From contig JAHLKF010000014.1 in NCBI GenBank assembly GCA_025558075.1, positions 248,001 to 312,000 of the forward strand: 64,000 nt of DNA. Reading direction: 5' to 3'. Each line of letters opens with the position of its first letter. Positions within the stretch are counted from its first letter, which is position 1. The notes under the pieces are model-generated. The model worked only from the letters and a program-made list of their open reading frames with translations, was not told the DNA's origin and did not search any database. This document shows, one piece after another, positions 22,251 to 34,535 of this stretch. This DNA is from Gaertneriomyces semiglobifer (Eukaryota > Chytridiomycota > Chytridiomycetes > Spizellomycetales > Spizellomycetaceae). The position numbers were made by a program, and so were the translations under genes.

Positions 22251-24663
22251 GATGATGGAGGGAGAGGGTTTTTTTGGCTCCGCCACATTTGAAATTTCTA
22301 TGACCGGCTTTTGAAGAGTGTCTTTTTTTATTTTAATTTTTTTGCTGCTCGACGGCCTCTGCACCCACCCACCACCTCGTTTTTTTCGGGTTTACTGGGC
22401 GAGTGAGAGAGAGACGTTTTCTCAGCAGCAAGGCTTTTGCAATGGGCACTGGGATCAGGACAGTCGAGGGGGAACCCGGATAGAGAGGTTTGGTTTTTTC
22501 GACTATTGTTTTCTTGTTTAGTTTTTTTTTTTGGTTTTGGTTTTATTTGCCCCTGAAACACTGGAACATGGGCCGTACTTTCACTCATCATCACGACAAA
22601 CCCACACCACCATCACCACCACCATCACTGTACTCATCCTATCACAACAACGCTTCGAACATAACCTGCATTTGTGGTACTGGACACACTCAGGAACGGC
22701 GAAACCTTTTAATCCTCGTAAGGCACCAGGCATCACCACTAAAGCAACAACACTTAGACCTATGAGTGCCCAACTACGATTATGACACATTACGTGACCG
22801 GTGAGCTAGACACACCGAGAGAGAGGGATTTTTTGGACATGTGTTGGAAGTGGAACGGTTTTGTTTGTTTGTTTGTTCTTGTTTTTTCCGTGGCGTATGC
22901 GGGATCGATCAAACGTGGCGTAAGAACCGTGAAAGATGAGTGAGCGAGACCGAGAAAGGGAGAGGGGAGGAGAAGTGAGGTTTTGAAAGGAGATCAAAAC
23001 GTAGAATCTGGGGTTTAATCTGCCACCCACCCACCCACACACACACACACACGACAATAGAAGAGACTCGTAACCCGCACACACACATACACGTTTGATG
23101 GACCAAATCACAACCCAAACTCGCTGGTCATCGCGTAAGCGACAGAAAGAAGATTGGGTCACGCAACAGACCCATATAACCCATGACTCGGCGTATATGT
23201 ATGTAGATGTGTGTGTTGTGTATGTAGGGTTTCGGTGTGTACTGTATATGCTAGATAGGGTAGTGGTAGAGTAGGTTCCAACATACACATTAGAATACTT
23301 GTGTTGTCGTTTACAACCGGTTGGTGTATGGAAAGTGAGAGCACGTTGTGTTATGACATGTGGAGTTAGATCCTCCCTGCGTATTGCGGTTTCCCCTATA
23401 TATGAGAGAGTATGTGAAACCTTGGAAAAAGTCAAACACTTGCTGAGTGTAAAATAACAACAACAACGATATGTACCAGACCAAAAAAACTAAAACAAAT
23501 AAAACAGAAGCCGAAAAGTTTCACAGCCCAAAAAGACACTTATATTTATTCGGGTAGGTTGATACTCTTTTACAACCACATAAACACACACTCTCTTCTT
23601 CCGCTCTCTCTTTCCTTCCATTCTTCAACACGTTATTCATTACGGGGGGAGGGGAGGTCTGTCGTGCTTGTGGACGAGGTTCGAGTGGTCGTTTCAGCCT
23701 GTCGTCGGTATATATAAAAATGTGTTCGTGTGTGTGTTTGTGTTTGTGTTTGTCACATTCCCCGCTCCACGCACCCGATACAACCCACAGATATAAACTC
23801 ACATCTCCCTCGCACATCACCAAACCTGAAATCCCGAACCAACCCCAAATCACCTCTCTCTCACACACTCTCTCTCGAGTCAGGAATCGCAACAACAAAC
23901 AAAAATCCCGAGAGTGGTTCATCCTCATTCATTTCCTCCACTTCAGACACCTTCTTGTTGAGTGGTTGCAGATAGGTTAATACCCCTAGAAGCCATACAA
24001 AGCTCCCCATACATTTCGAGTGCAGTGCGTATATCTACGTGTATGGCAACATGAAAACGGGTTTTGCTTTGTTCGGGGTTTGCGGGGCGGTTTTGTACGA
24101 GATACGAATTGAGATGGTCGAACCACCACGACGAAAGCATGATGATGATGTGGGTGAGAGAGTCTGTATGGTATTGAAGTACACCCTTAGAGTTGCAGGT
24201 GGGAAAACCGGAACTCAGGCGGGGTACCATCCATCCCAAAATATAAAGTTAGAACCGTTCCCAAAAAAAGGATGAGAAACAGGGCAAATCGGTGGAGCCA
24301 GGAGAGGGGGTGGTATATCGTGCTTTGAAAGAGGTGGAGATAAAGGTATATTCCTCTCATTCACAGACGTCGGTAGTCAGAATCGATTGTGGTGTAGGGT
24401 AATGGACTTGATTTGTCGGCAGGGTATCGATGTTCTGTATCCACAGGAAGCGAAAAAAGGTGCAATTTGGCTCATCTCCCATAACCCGGAAAAACGAAAC
24501 CCTTCGAATGCCGTAACGCCGGCCCCCACCCGTCCAAATGAAGACGCAAACCATTCACCAAATTCCGTCATCACAAGCCAGAAAGAATCCAGCTCCCTTT
24601 CTGAACACAAAGACCGCCTCGCACAAACAGTTTCCCTCGCCCGCCCCCAACCTGATCCCTAAC
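22251..24663. other. Gene-free low-complexity region (2.4 kb)
   Basis: Between the 3' ends of the membrane-protein gene and the Abp2-like gene. It is T-rich with CA/TG tracts and CACCACC runs. Apparent frames (for example the minus strand at 22806-23435) are made of repeat-derived residues. Both flanking transcripts must end here; no gene or RNA was recognised. Confidence 0.5.
23036..23052. repeat. CA dinucleotide microsatellite
   Basis: About eight CA units directly after a CCCA-repeat tract. Confidence 0.9.
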
Positions 24664-26745
24664 CTATTCCCTTCTCTGTGCCTGTACTTTCCGAACATCG
24701 TCCTGCCGCGCCTGCGCCTGTGCCTGTGCTTGTGCATGTGCATGCGCTTGAGCAATCGCCTGAGCAAACCCCTCCGGGCCCCCATTCATGGCCATCACAT
24801 TCGGAGGCGTCATCACCCCACCACCAGAAGTCATCGTCCCACTACCACCACCCGCACTACCAGCCATACTACTCATCCCACTCGGTCCACTCACACTCAT
24901 CAGATTCGCCCCACTCATCGATCTCAACGCTTCAGTCGCAGTCTCCAGATCGCGTCTCAACGTTTCCACAAGCCGGTTGGTATTACTCAACAACATCCCC
25001 ATCTGTTGGACCGTCGTTTCCAGCTCCGCATTCCGCGCACGCAGAGAATCTATCGTCTCTGTAGCCCCATTCCCGCTATGATTTGGGCCTTCCTCCCTTA
25101 CCCCAGCACCCCCTGTTTCCTTCTCATCCTGTGCAGCACCAAACGATGGCGGCTGTGTCAAATGCGCGGGAGGCACGACGTACGCGGGTTGCCCGTAGGG
25201 ATACCCGTACCCCCTCGCTGCTTGGTCAGCATACTGCTGCTGTTGCAATTGCGCATAATGGGAATACGCTCGTCTCGCGTCGTAATATTCGGGCGGATAC
25301 GATACGCCCTGTGCCAAGTCTGGGTGCGCGTACATCGCGGGGTATCCAGATCCGGGTGTAGATGGCATCACAGGCCCGTGTCGTGACTGGCCCAGGTTTT
25401 GGTTGTTCACGCTAAATCCATATTCTCGTCGCTTGTTCGCTTTCGGTCGGGTATTGGCCGTCGTATCCCGGTTGTTTTCATCCGAGTCTGACGAGTCCGA
25501 ATCGGAATCACTCTCACTCGCGGCAGAGGTGGTGTCTCGGGGTTGGTTTCTTGCTCCTTTGGGTCTCCCTGGTTTTCTCGTAGGAATCGCAGCAGTAGAA
25601 TGACGGGCACCACTGCCGTCTTCAGAGAGATCGCCAGTAGAGGGGTAAGTCGCCAACGCATTGATTTTCTCTTCCAACAGGCTCTTCTTACCACGCTTTT
25701 TCCGGGCCGGCCCTTCCTCATCCCCTTCCTCATCTTCTGACGGGGCACCATTCCTCTTCAACGCAAAAGGATTTCCAGGAGTATTCATTGTTGACGCCAC
25801 TGACGCAGGTGGCGATTGCTGCATCTCAGCTGTCGGATGTTGCGTGGCGGCGCCGGCGCCGTCATCCGCTGCAGGGTCATGCATATAGAAATCATTCGGA
25901 ATCCCCAGCAAATAGTCAAAAAACGCTCCAATGTGGTGATACACCATCCAATCCTTTATTCTTGCGGCGATATTGCTCCCTCGCGGGTCAAACCCCAATC
26001 GTCGTGCCACATCGCTCCAGCTTTTAACCTTCTCAACACCACCGACTTCCTTAATGATGAGAAAGAAATCGAAGGTGTCGAACGTCCGTTTCTGGTTCTT
26101 TGGCGGGCTGTCAAACTTGGCAAAGTGTTCGGTTAAGCGACAGTGTCGTGCTGCTGGATTCTGATAATGGTTTTGCTTGAGAAAACGTTCAAAAAGTGGG
26201 AAGAAGGTTTGGCGGTGGACTTCGACGGGTGCGTGAATCAACCCTACTGGTTTGGAAAAAGGAGGTTAATGAGAATGGTTCCTACCGTCAATGCGGTCCC
26301 CTCCTCCTCGTATACATTCGTTGTTGTTCGTACGCGTTATATCCAATCAACTAACTGATTATATCGCGATCTCCTCGACCTAAGCATTCATCTCCCCCAT
26401 CGCGCCATCAGCCAAGCACCCACCTCTAGACGCCTCACCAATAATACTTGGATGAGAAGCAAGACTTGCACCCGAATCATCCCGAACAAGATCACCATAG
26501 TACTGCGGTGGAACAGATTGTTGAGGGTGTTGGGGGTGTTGCGGCGGTTGCAATGCGTGCGCGTGTGGATGTACAGCAGGAGCCATCTGAAGGATCTGTT
26601 GCGGAATGTGGAGGGGAGGTGGTGGGATGACGCTTTGGATATCTGCTTGTTGCTGTTGCGGAGTGGTGTGAGACTTGTCACTGTGATCTCCTCCGTCGTC
26701 GGGGCCGGCAGAGGCAGAAGATGCAGCGGCTGTAGTATCGTTCAT
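24664..26745 (-). CDS. ARS-binding protein 2 (Abp2)-like DNA-binding protein
   Basis: Two exons (26745-26424 and 26243-24664) give 633 residues. Exon 1 encodes a Gln/Pro/His-rich N-terminus. Exon 2 opens with a compact domain (about 110-205) containing KNQKRTFDTFDFFLIIKE, VKSWSDVARRLGFDP and ending HHIGAFFDYLLGIPNDFY. That pattern of an LI.K..G...WS..A..LG helix pair followed by a final helix ending AFF.YLLG matches the fission yeast ARS-binding protein 2 family found in many fungi, which has an ARID-like flavour. Downstream are acidic and Ser-rich stretches, a basic KPGRPKGAR AT-hook-like motif, and a short coiled coil (about 500-545). It is probably a nuclear AT-rich-DNA binding protein; a role at replication origins is known only for the yeast protein. 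Confidence 0.78.
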
Positions 26746-27083
26746 CGTGATTTTTCTCGCTCTCTCTTTTTATTTCTCTCCCTTATACGCCTTCTGTCCT
26801 CTCTCGCCTGCCTTCTCTCTTCCAATTCCTTCCTCTCCCTTTCTCAAGCAGCATACGGAAATGAGAATATCACACCCAAAATGTGTCCGAAACGATAGAA
26901 AACCAGCTCGTTATATTTTGCAAGCGATAACAACTGCATGTGACTGATAACAAGATAATGTGCAGTCATGTGGATCATGTGATGTCACATGCCCTTACTC
27001 GGAGTCGCTTCAAAGGTCTCAACAACCGTTCAACGGATGGAAGACGGTTGGCATACTTCATATTCTGTGCAGTTGTACGGTTA
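26746..27083. other. Spacer, upstream region of Abp2-like gene
   Basis: Pyrimidine-rich on the plus strand just before the Abp2-like start (CTCTCT-rich, 26755-26850), then mixed sequence up to the orphan gene's stop. No gene seen. Confidence 0.45.
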
Positions 27084-27617
27084 CTACAGCTGGTTTATGT
27101 GCTCTTCTACGCTTCGTATTCTGTCTGCAATGGAGAGGTATTCCATAAACCTACTCATGTCAGGTATACATTCTCTCGCACGTTCTACAGAACTGGATTC
27201 CGCAAGACACTGCGCAATCCGATTGGGAAACGCAAGATTCCCATCCATACACGCTGCCTCACACGATTCTTGCACTTGTTGTTTCACTGGATCCATCATG
27301 TCCTCTACACTGGCAAGAAACGGTCGAGCGAGAGCGCGCCAAGGATCACCCTGCATCTCAATATCTCCCTTTCCGTTCACTTTGAATGAGAATTCTTCTT
27401 CATCGGACTTGGATGGTTTGTCTGCAAGTGGGCCGAGCAGCGAGAATGCGAACAAGTCTTTTAGGACCCGGCATGCGTCTTTGCACTGCGAGGGTGTGAT
27501 GGCATGGTCGTTCTTTGGATGTATGTCATGCCCACCCATCTTGTCATGCAGTCTCTCTCGCAGCTTGTCCGTGCGGCCTTTTAGCTCTTCCTTGAGATCT
27601 AATACTACGGATGTCAT
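27084..27617 (-). CDS. Orphan protein with CX3C motifs
   Basis: An intronless frame of 177 residues, soluble and mostly helical by composition, with no signal peptide. Six cysteines are arranged as CKDAC (45, 49), CEAAC (119, 123) and single Cys137 and Cys150. Paired CX3C motifs recall small intermembrane-space proteins such as the small Tims, but the spacing between pairs (about 70 residues) is far longer than in those families, so that link is weak. The frame is well isolated, reads with normal amino-acid composition and has no competing frame of similar quality. No family was recognised. Confidence 0.6.
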   Translation of the reverse strand: MTSVVLDLKEELKGRTDKLRERLHDKMGGHDIHPKNDHAITPSQCKDACRVLKDLFAFSLLGPLADKPSKSDEEEFSFKVNGKGDIEMQGDPWRALARPFLASVEDMMDPVKQQVQESCEAACMDGNLAFPNRIAQCLAESSSVERARECIPDMSRFMEYLSIADRIRSVEEHINQL

Positions 27618-28336
27618 GTTTCCTAAGAGTCCCTACTATATACTGCCTTTCATGCTGGGATTTCGCACTGGGACCTGCTGTCCCCAATCAAGGTTGTTAA
27701 AGGCTAAATCGATAACTAAGATCAAGTTGAGGTTCCTTGCGGGTTGAGCATCCAATCGAACGGTGAAAGTGGAACGATGATGTCGGTTATGGCGGGCGGT
27801 CAGACGATTCGGGAAAATGAATGTTGAAGACGTTCATGAGCTTCCGGCATGATATTCTCAGCACAATTGTGTAAGGGATGTGTACCGAGGCAGATATTCA
27901 CATAGGTAACATGGCCCGGTGTAGATACCAAACACTCCTGACCTTACATAGCCGAGACAGAACACCCTACCGAACTGTTTGACGGCACTTACTCAATGTC
28001 GTGATGGATAGTCTCATGTTCGTCCGTGCTTCTTTCTTGTTACAAGAGTCCGTCAGATAACTGAAGCCGGGTAGAACTATTTGAATATCCAGAGACACGT
28101 GACCGTGGTTCAAACCCCCCTGCTGACACTTTGCTTTTCACATTTTGGTATTGGCCACATTTCCCACACATAAACACTGTACGTTTGCCGGACGGCAGTT
28201 GAGATCGCTCACCGTCGATACCGCATCCATCTTTTATCAAGTCGGGTTAGGAGCGGGTGTTTGTTCCCGTGTGTCAAGTCCTTTCGCGAATGAGTTGCAT
28301 GAAGACTGGCTTGCCCATCCCTAGGCGCCAATAGCA
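27618..28336. other. Divergent spacer before TFIIIC gene
   Basis: No coding frame of quality. It contains a degenerate tRNA-like sequence (28052-28127), listed separately. The rest is unremarkable mixed sequence shared as promoter by the orphan gene (-) and the TFIIIC subunit gene (+). Confidence 0.45.
28052..28127 (+). pseudogene. Degenerate tRNA-like sequence
   Basis: A 76-bp stretch begins GTCAG and ends CTGAC, so five acceptor-stem pairs can form. It has an A-box-like AACTGAAGCCGGGTAGAAC and a B-box-like GGTTCAAACCC at tRNA-like spacing, and is followed by a short TTTT run. The T-stem and anticodon stem do not pair properly, so it is not a working tRNA. It may be a decayed tRNA gene or tRNA-derived element, or chance. 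Confidence 0.3.
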
Positions 28337-31300
28337 ATGGATGACCTACTGCAATGCGTTGTAGACGAGGTTGCTTTGGAAGGTGCAGAAGGTGAGTTTC
28401 TGTAAGAATAAACTCATGGTTGTGAAAAGGCACGGGCAAAACGCCAACGAAGGCCGAGGTTCGGTTCCTGGCAGCTGCATTCGGCTGCGTGACTTACTTA
28501 AACTGCAAATATGTGATGGACAACCGATCAACCGTCCGTTGATTTTATTGCGACTTATTTTCTGAAAATGGGATCACTGTAGGTTGCTCGCTTGACCGGC
28601 TATGGTCTCTTTTGGAAGCGCGGCAGTCTCGTCAAGATGAGAACGCCGACCGTGAAGGACAGGAAATTGACGAGGTCATTCGTGCAGGTTAGCAGAGTGA
28701 TTCCTCGTTGTCCTAATTGCGAAGCAGTATTAACAAAATCGTGTATGCTCCCTCAGTCCTGTCGCCTGTGCCGACTGTCAAATTGGACGATCCAATGAAA
28801 GCCTTTCTGTGGCCACAGATCGTGCGCTTGAAGAGCCTGAGTTTCGTTCATATCACGTCGCCACCAAGTGCGTCTGATGCATCAACATCTCGGAAACAGA
28901 AGCAACCCGCAAAGAAACCCGCAAAAGCCAGAAAATCGAAACAAGCGAATGCAGCTGAAGAGGATGCTGTCGCTCCTCTTCCAGTTATACCCAAAGCACT
29001 CCTCGTTCCCAAATCCCTCAGTGAAGTTCTAGGAGAATACGGATCCGGTCTCCGAATTGTAGCGAATCAAGATGTCCGTCTGCTAGCAGTTCTCGGATTG
29101 CACGACCCTTTGATGAAACTGAGTGACAAAGTTTTGACTTTACTAATGCACATTGCCAAAGAGCGTGCGAATGGCATCACGCAAGCGGAATTACATAAAC
29201 AGTTGGGGCTGGATCCGAGGTCGACTTTCCACTATGTCAAGGTCTTGATGGAACATGGGTTAATGTGAGTGATACCATTCACGCGATTTCGTAGGGTCAA
29301 CCGTGTGACAACTCGCTTCACCAGTGTCAAGTTCTCGGTTGTGCACGACAGATCGCATACCAACCTCTGCATCCATAAGCGTTTCGCCGAGGGCAATCGT
29401 GCTTATAATGATTACATGCGGAATGTACAGGCGCATCAATCTGAGTCGACGACGTCGCAACTTGGGCGAGATAGTCCCTACCGTAGCACTACCGACGAGT
29501 CAACCTCCGGGGACACTCGTTCAGCTGACATGCTTATTGGGGATCTCATCCGGGAAAAGCTCACCATCATGCTGTCTACTGCTAAAAACCGCACCATGCT
29601 AATCCACGACCTGATGATGGCACTGAAAGTCAAAGTCCATGAATCCCGCGCCCAGAGAAAGTGGTTTAATGGCATGGTTGATGCACTTGTCCGCGGAGGT
29701 TACATTGAACGGATTAACATTCCCAGACGCAACGATGGATCGGAACTTCGTGGTTCCGACCGGTGCGTGCGATTATTAAAATTGTATCAACCGGCGCAGA
29801 TCAGCAGTGCGATGAGTGTGGAGGCTATCACCAAGAATGCGATGCGAGTGAAGGACAGTCAGTTTAAAGGTGCAGCGAGTGATCCTGATCGGGAGTTGGT
29901 GCTGGGAGAGGGAGGCATGTTGAGCGATTTGCCGGTGGAGTATCAAGTGATGCGGTTGGTACGAATGAGTGGAACGAGGGGTTGCACGGCCCGGACAATT
30001 CAACGGTCGTTGAGTGGATTCGCGACCAAACCTTTGAATAAGATTTTGGCAAAATTGATCAAAACTGAAGAGAAAGGAAGTTCTGGAAAGGGACTGTATC
30101 GGTTTGCTGAGTTTGTCGGACGGGAAAGGCGGTATCGTTATTTCGCATCAGACGTGTATGAGGAGATGCAGAAACGAGGGGAGCAACCAGGAAGTATGGG
30201 AGGCGTAGCTGCCGTCGAAGAGAAAGTGGAAGAAGGAGTATATGTGATGGATCCGAATGAAATGTGTAGGATTTGTCACACCGCTGACCAACCCCAAGCA
30301 CTGTACCAGTGTCAAGGGTGTCGCTTGAGATTGCATTCGTACTGCCCAGACCCCGCGGACGACTCTTTCCCGACGGAGGTCGACGGAGTATATCTGTGCA
30401 GAACTTGCCAAGACCAGAGTGGTAATGGCGACCCGCTGGATTTAGGACAGGGAACGCCTGCATCTCAAGTACAACCAATGGACGTAGATGGACCGTCTGA
30501 GCGTAGCTTAGCTGTTACGCCCGGCCCACTACCTCCACCGCCACCACCGACAGAAGACGTCGCCCCCACCACCCAGCAAACACCCATCTTCGTTCGTCCC
30601 TCCGTCAACCTCGTCCAACGCCGTCAGTTCCTATTAGACATTGTTGAAGAGAAGCGCATCGTCGACCTTGGCATTGGACTCACAGAACTCTACCAAGACC
30701 GATTGAAAAGAGCAAATATACATTCCAATCATATGATTGATAGGAAAACCCTGATGCGGACCGCAAATAGTCTGGCTGCTGATGGGTTGATCAAAGTCCA
30801 TACAGCAACCGTGCGTACAGTTACGGGAGCGACAACCACCAAAACACTCTTCCTACATGCGAGTTTATCGACGACTGGACCTGAAGTCAAGACATACGTG
30901 ACGCAGTTGTTCAGTCGAAACGCCTTGTACCAGGAAAAGAGAATGCCCAAGGTGGAGGTCGATCGGGATTTGGAGGTGGTTCGGTTACAAGATATCGATC
31001 CGGCAGTAAAACTGGAGGTGGATAATGAGATTGAAAGGAGAAGGAGAAACAAAAACACCAAGGACTATTGGGCCGTGGTAGCGCAACAATATGGATATAT
31101 CAATGCACGAATGCAGAGAGTACAGTATCTGCATGAATGGCTTCTGCGTTATCTACTTAAACCGCAGCTTCAAGACAACGACTTTGACGACGGTGATGAA
31201 GCCAGTTCCGGCATGGAAATTGGAGCGTTATCGCGATCTGCAGGGCCCTATAAAAACGGTGGAGTCTTTCAAGGTGAACGACTTGCGCTGGACTTGGACA

Positions 31301-34300
31301 TGGATTATATCGTCAAATGTGTTGCGATCAATAAGGTCTCACCGATTATCAAGGCGTTTATAGAGCGTCCTGGCGCGCTCACGACGCGGTTTGCGGATTT
31401 GCCGAGAGATGTATTGAAAGAGATTTATGACGCAACGCGGTATACTTCACGGTACCGCCAGTCGATCAAGTCGCTCTTGGAAACCCTTGAACAACTCGGG
31501 ATCGTCAAAACTCTTTCTAAGCCTGTTTCGAAGCACGAAGCTGGTGGTACGGACGATCCTTCTGGACGCGACGCCTTGCATGTGTATCAGTTGATAGCGG
31601 ATGTGACGTTACTGGATTATGTTATGCCCGGTCGACCGCCTGTGAAGCGTTTTTACATTGATCGTGTGGAAGTGAAAAGACAGTTTTGGTTCCAGCTAGA
31701 ATATTTGTGTTGCAGGCTGCCCATCAAGATGACAGGCAATCGAAAAGGCCGGAGATGGGGAGAGTTGGAGAGTATGCTTTTGGATGAGTCAAATGAGACG
31801 AATGCCGATAGCGAGACGGGTGTAAGTGCTGAGACGAATGCCCACGCACGTAACGAGAATCAAAGCGATAGGCCGGCTCCTCAATATATCCTCATCACCG
31901 ACATTACCAAACACCCGTTAGGATATCTGTTCAATCCCAAGAATTGGACAAACAAGTTCCCGTACTCAGCCAAACAACGAATTCTTTTGGAACGCTATGT
32001 GGATCGAAACACTGGGGCGACCGCCTTGAATAATGAGGCCGTTTGTCGGCGTGTGGCAGAGGAGGGGCGGCTTCCCATTGAACGGGTCAAGGCGTATTTT
32101 AGCCGGGTGGAAGATATGCATAGGCAGAAGACGGTGTTGAAAGAGGAGGCGCGGCGAAGGAGGAAGGCGTTAAGGAGTCGTGTGAGGCAAGGGTATGTCC
32201 GTAGACGACGTCGAAGGGAAGGGGAAGATGTTGCCGGTAGCACCGCTGGGATTGGACATGTTGATGTGAGCAAGATACAGAGTGCAAGCCAGCAAGTCCG
32301 TGCGATCCTGAGTCTGGGAAATAGTCAGAGCCAAGCAGAGAGGATGTCGAGACGCCAGGCTGGGGCGGTTAGTAAGATTGCCAAAGGAATTGTGGAGGTG
32401 GATAATGAGATGGTAGCCATGATTGACGCTGATAGCGAGGAGAGATTTCACACACAGTATACAACTGCGAATCAGCGTGTGTATACCAAATGGACGCCCG
32501 AAGATGATACGAAGCTCACGCATGCGTTCGTCATTAAAGTGAGCACACGGGATACCAATTTGAGGTTCCAGTGGAAAGATGTGGGCGAACTTTTTAGAAA
32601 CGCAGGGTTCAGAATGAGGGAGGGAGCAAAGTTGAGTGACATTTGTCGGAGGAGATGGAATATTTTGACGAGGAATTTGAGGCATCAATCATACGTTGCG
32701 GGACTGAGTCATCTTTGGCCGAGTATTAGAAATAAGGGACGCCAAGAAGGGGTGATACCAGATCCGGAGGGGTCCCGGCAAACCGGTGTGGTGGAGGACC
32801 TGACGGCGTTGGTGGAGTATTTCATGAGCCAGAGTGGCGAGGTAGCAGATGAAGAGACAGAGTGGGCACCGCTTGTTCACTTTCCACCGACAGTTGCGCA
32901 GCTTGAGGCAATGTATGATATCAGCGACAAACCAGTTCGAAGAAGTGTTCCGCAGGGAGAACTGGATGAAATTTTGGGAGAGTCCCATACCACGAGACAT
33001 ACTATGGCTACGCTATACAGTCGTGCTCAAACAGGGCTGCTATCGCGTGATGACGCCGATTATCCGATCGTGGAGTTCAATACGTGGGAGCTAGAAGAGG
33101 AGATTGTCAAGATAGTCATCAAAATGATTTTGACGACGCCGCCAAAAGTATATGATGCCTCTCACGCATACTTTGTGTTGGGCAAGTATCCGCTCACTTT
33201 GGTGGATAATGCGATCAAGACCTTGAGTAAAAATCAAACCATCGTGAAACAAAAGGGCGGAGCTGATCGTCGCGTTCCTGGTCGTGGGTTTGCGTTGAGT
33301 GACAAATTCCTTACCACCTTGGCGGGATGTCTGCCAGATCGACTCCTACCACAAGCGATCGCGTATGCTAACGTGCTAAGAGATGAGGTCGGAGAAGGGA
33401 TGGTGTTTAGCCCATTGGCCAGTGGTGGGATGATGATGGTGCTCGTGGATGCGGTTGTGACGGACAAGATACTTTTGGAACCTCGGTTTGAAAATTGTGG
33501 ATTGGATGTAAAGGACCCGTTTGATGCCCATGAAGACCCGGTACGGACGGTGAACGAAGTTCTTTGTAAGCCTACGCACAAGCTGTTGGAGACTGCGTCC
33601 AAGAGCGGGAAGCGAAAAGCGGATGAGGAAGAGGGTGGCAAGAAACGCTTGCGAGCAGAGGCTGCAGAAACTGGCGAAGACAGTCATGCAGGTCAGACTG
33701 GGAAGGGGCAAGACACGACTAGCCTTGCGGTTCCCACCCACGGATCCACTCCTGAAGGCGTTATTCTGCATACACCCATCCTTAACGAAGACGACCGTTC
33801 CTTGATTCAACAGCTCTATACTCTCATCGACGCTGCTGGCATGTGTGGTATTCCTCTTCCAGTCTTACAAGAAAGATGTGCGTCCCTGCATATTTCGGCC
33901 AAAGAACTATCTCGCCTCCTTCAACTGGCATCCACAATTCGACTTTCGATCCCTCCCATTCCCATAGTGACCCGCGTTGGATTCAATGATCTTCGCTATG
34001 TCAGCTCCCGGAACCTTGGACACTGGACAATCCCCCTGGCGAACCCTTTGTCCGAGCGCACACTCCTTGCCACCTCCTCTTCAACACGCCGCGAAACAGA
34101 AGTGGATTTCACACCCGCCAGGGTTTGGTATGACATTAACGGCCACGAAGTGCCTGCAATGAAAAGGGCATGTGCGGAGGCTGTTTTGGGGTTCCTTGTT
34201 AAAAAACCAGGCATCTCGATGAGTAGGTTGAAGAGGAATCTCGGAGTGGTGATGACAACCGGAGAGTTGGTGGAGATACTGGACTTGCTGGTGAAGAGGG

Positions 34301-34535
34301 GGGCGTGTAGAAGACGATCCCAGAAAAAACCAAGTGCCGTGACTGGTTTGGCGGATTTGTTTGAAAAGAGGGTTTATGAGGAGTGTGGTATGTTTGGATC
34401 GTTTATTGAGGTACTTGTACCCCAGTGCTCATAAATCTAACGTCTAATTATCTTACAGATGACGATACGGCTTGCGAAAATCAAATTACTTATTATTGGC
34501 CCATGCCGGAGTGGTTCACGAAAACCGTTGTCTGA
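28337..34535 (+). CDS. TFC3: TFIIIC largest subunit (B-block binding) with PHD finger
   Basis: Five exons (28337-28391, 28583-28687, 28757-29264, 29325-34387, 34459-34535) give 1,935 residues. The N-terminus MDDLLQCVVDEVALEGAEG and the B-block winged helix near 178-225 (LLMHIAKERANGITQAELHK) identify the subunit that binds the B box of tRNA promoters and recruits TFIIIB for RNA polymerase III. The C-terminus YYWPMPEW also fits GTF3C1/Tfc3. Inside lie a canonical PHD finger (about 537-584; C-x2-C-x11-C-x2-C-x4-H-x2-C-x17-C-x2-C), a homeodomain-like segment near 1100-1150, and a SANT-like segment starting WTPEDDTKL near 1276. A TGA at 29266 lies inside the 60-nt third intron; splicing it out gives GLIVKFSV, as the family requires. 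A polyadenylation signal follows at 34581. Confidence 0.93.

Noticed and set aside
22806..23435. 209-codon frame on the minus strand
   Set aside because: Cys-Val and Tyr-Thr runs from CA/TG repeats, no coding character.
24538..25386. 282-codon open frame on the plus strand
   Set aside because: Antisense shadow of the Abp2-like second exon, rich in His/Arg/Thr from repeated codons.
29265..29324. In-frame TGA splitting the TFIIIC subunit, possible nonsense mutation or recoding
   Set aside because: A 60-nt intron GTGAGT...CACCAG removes it and restores the family sequence GLIVKFSV.
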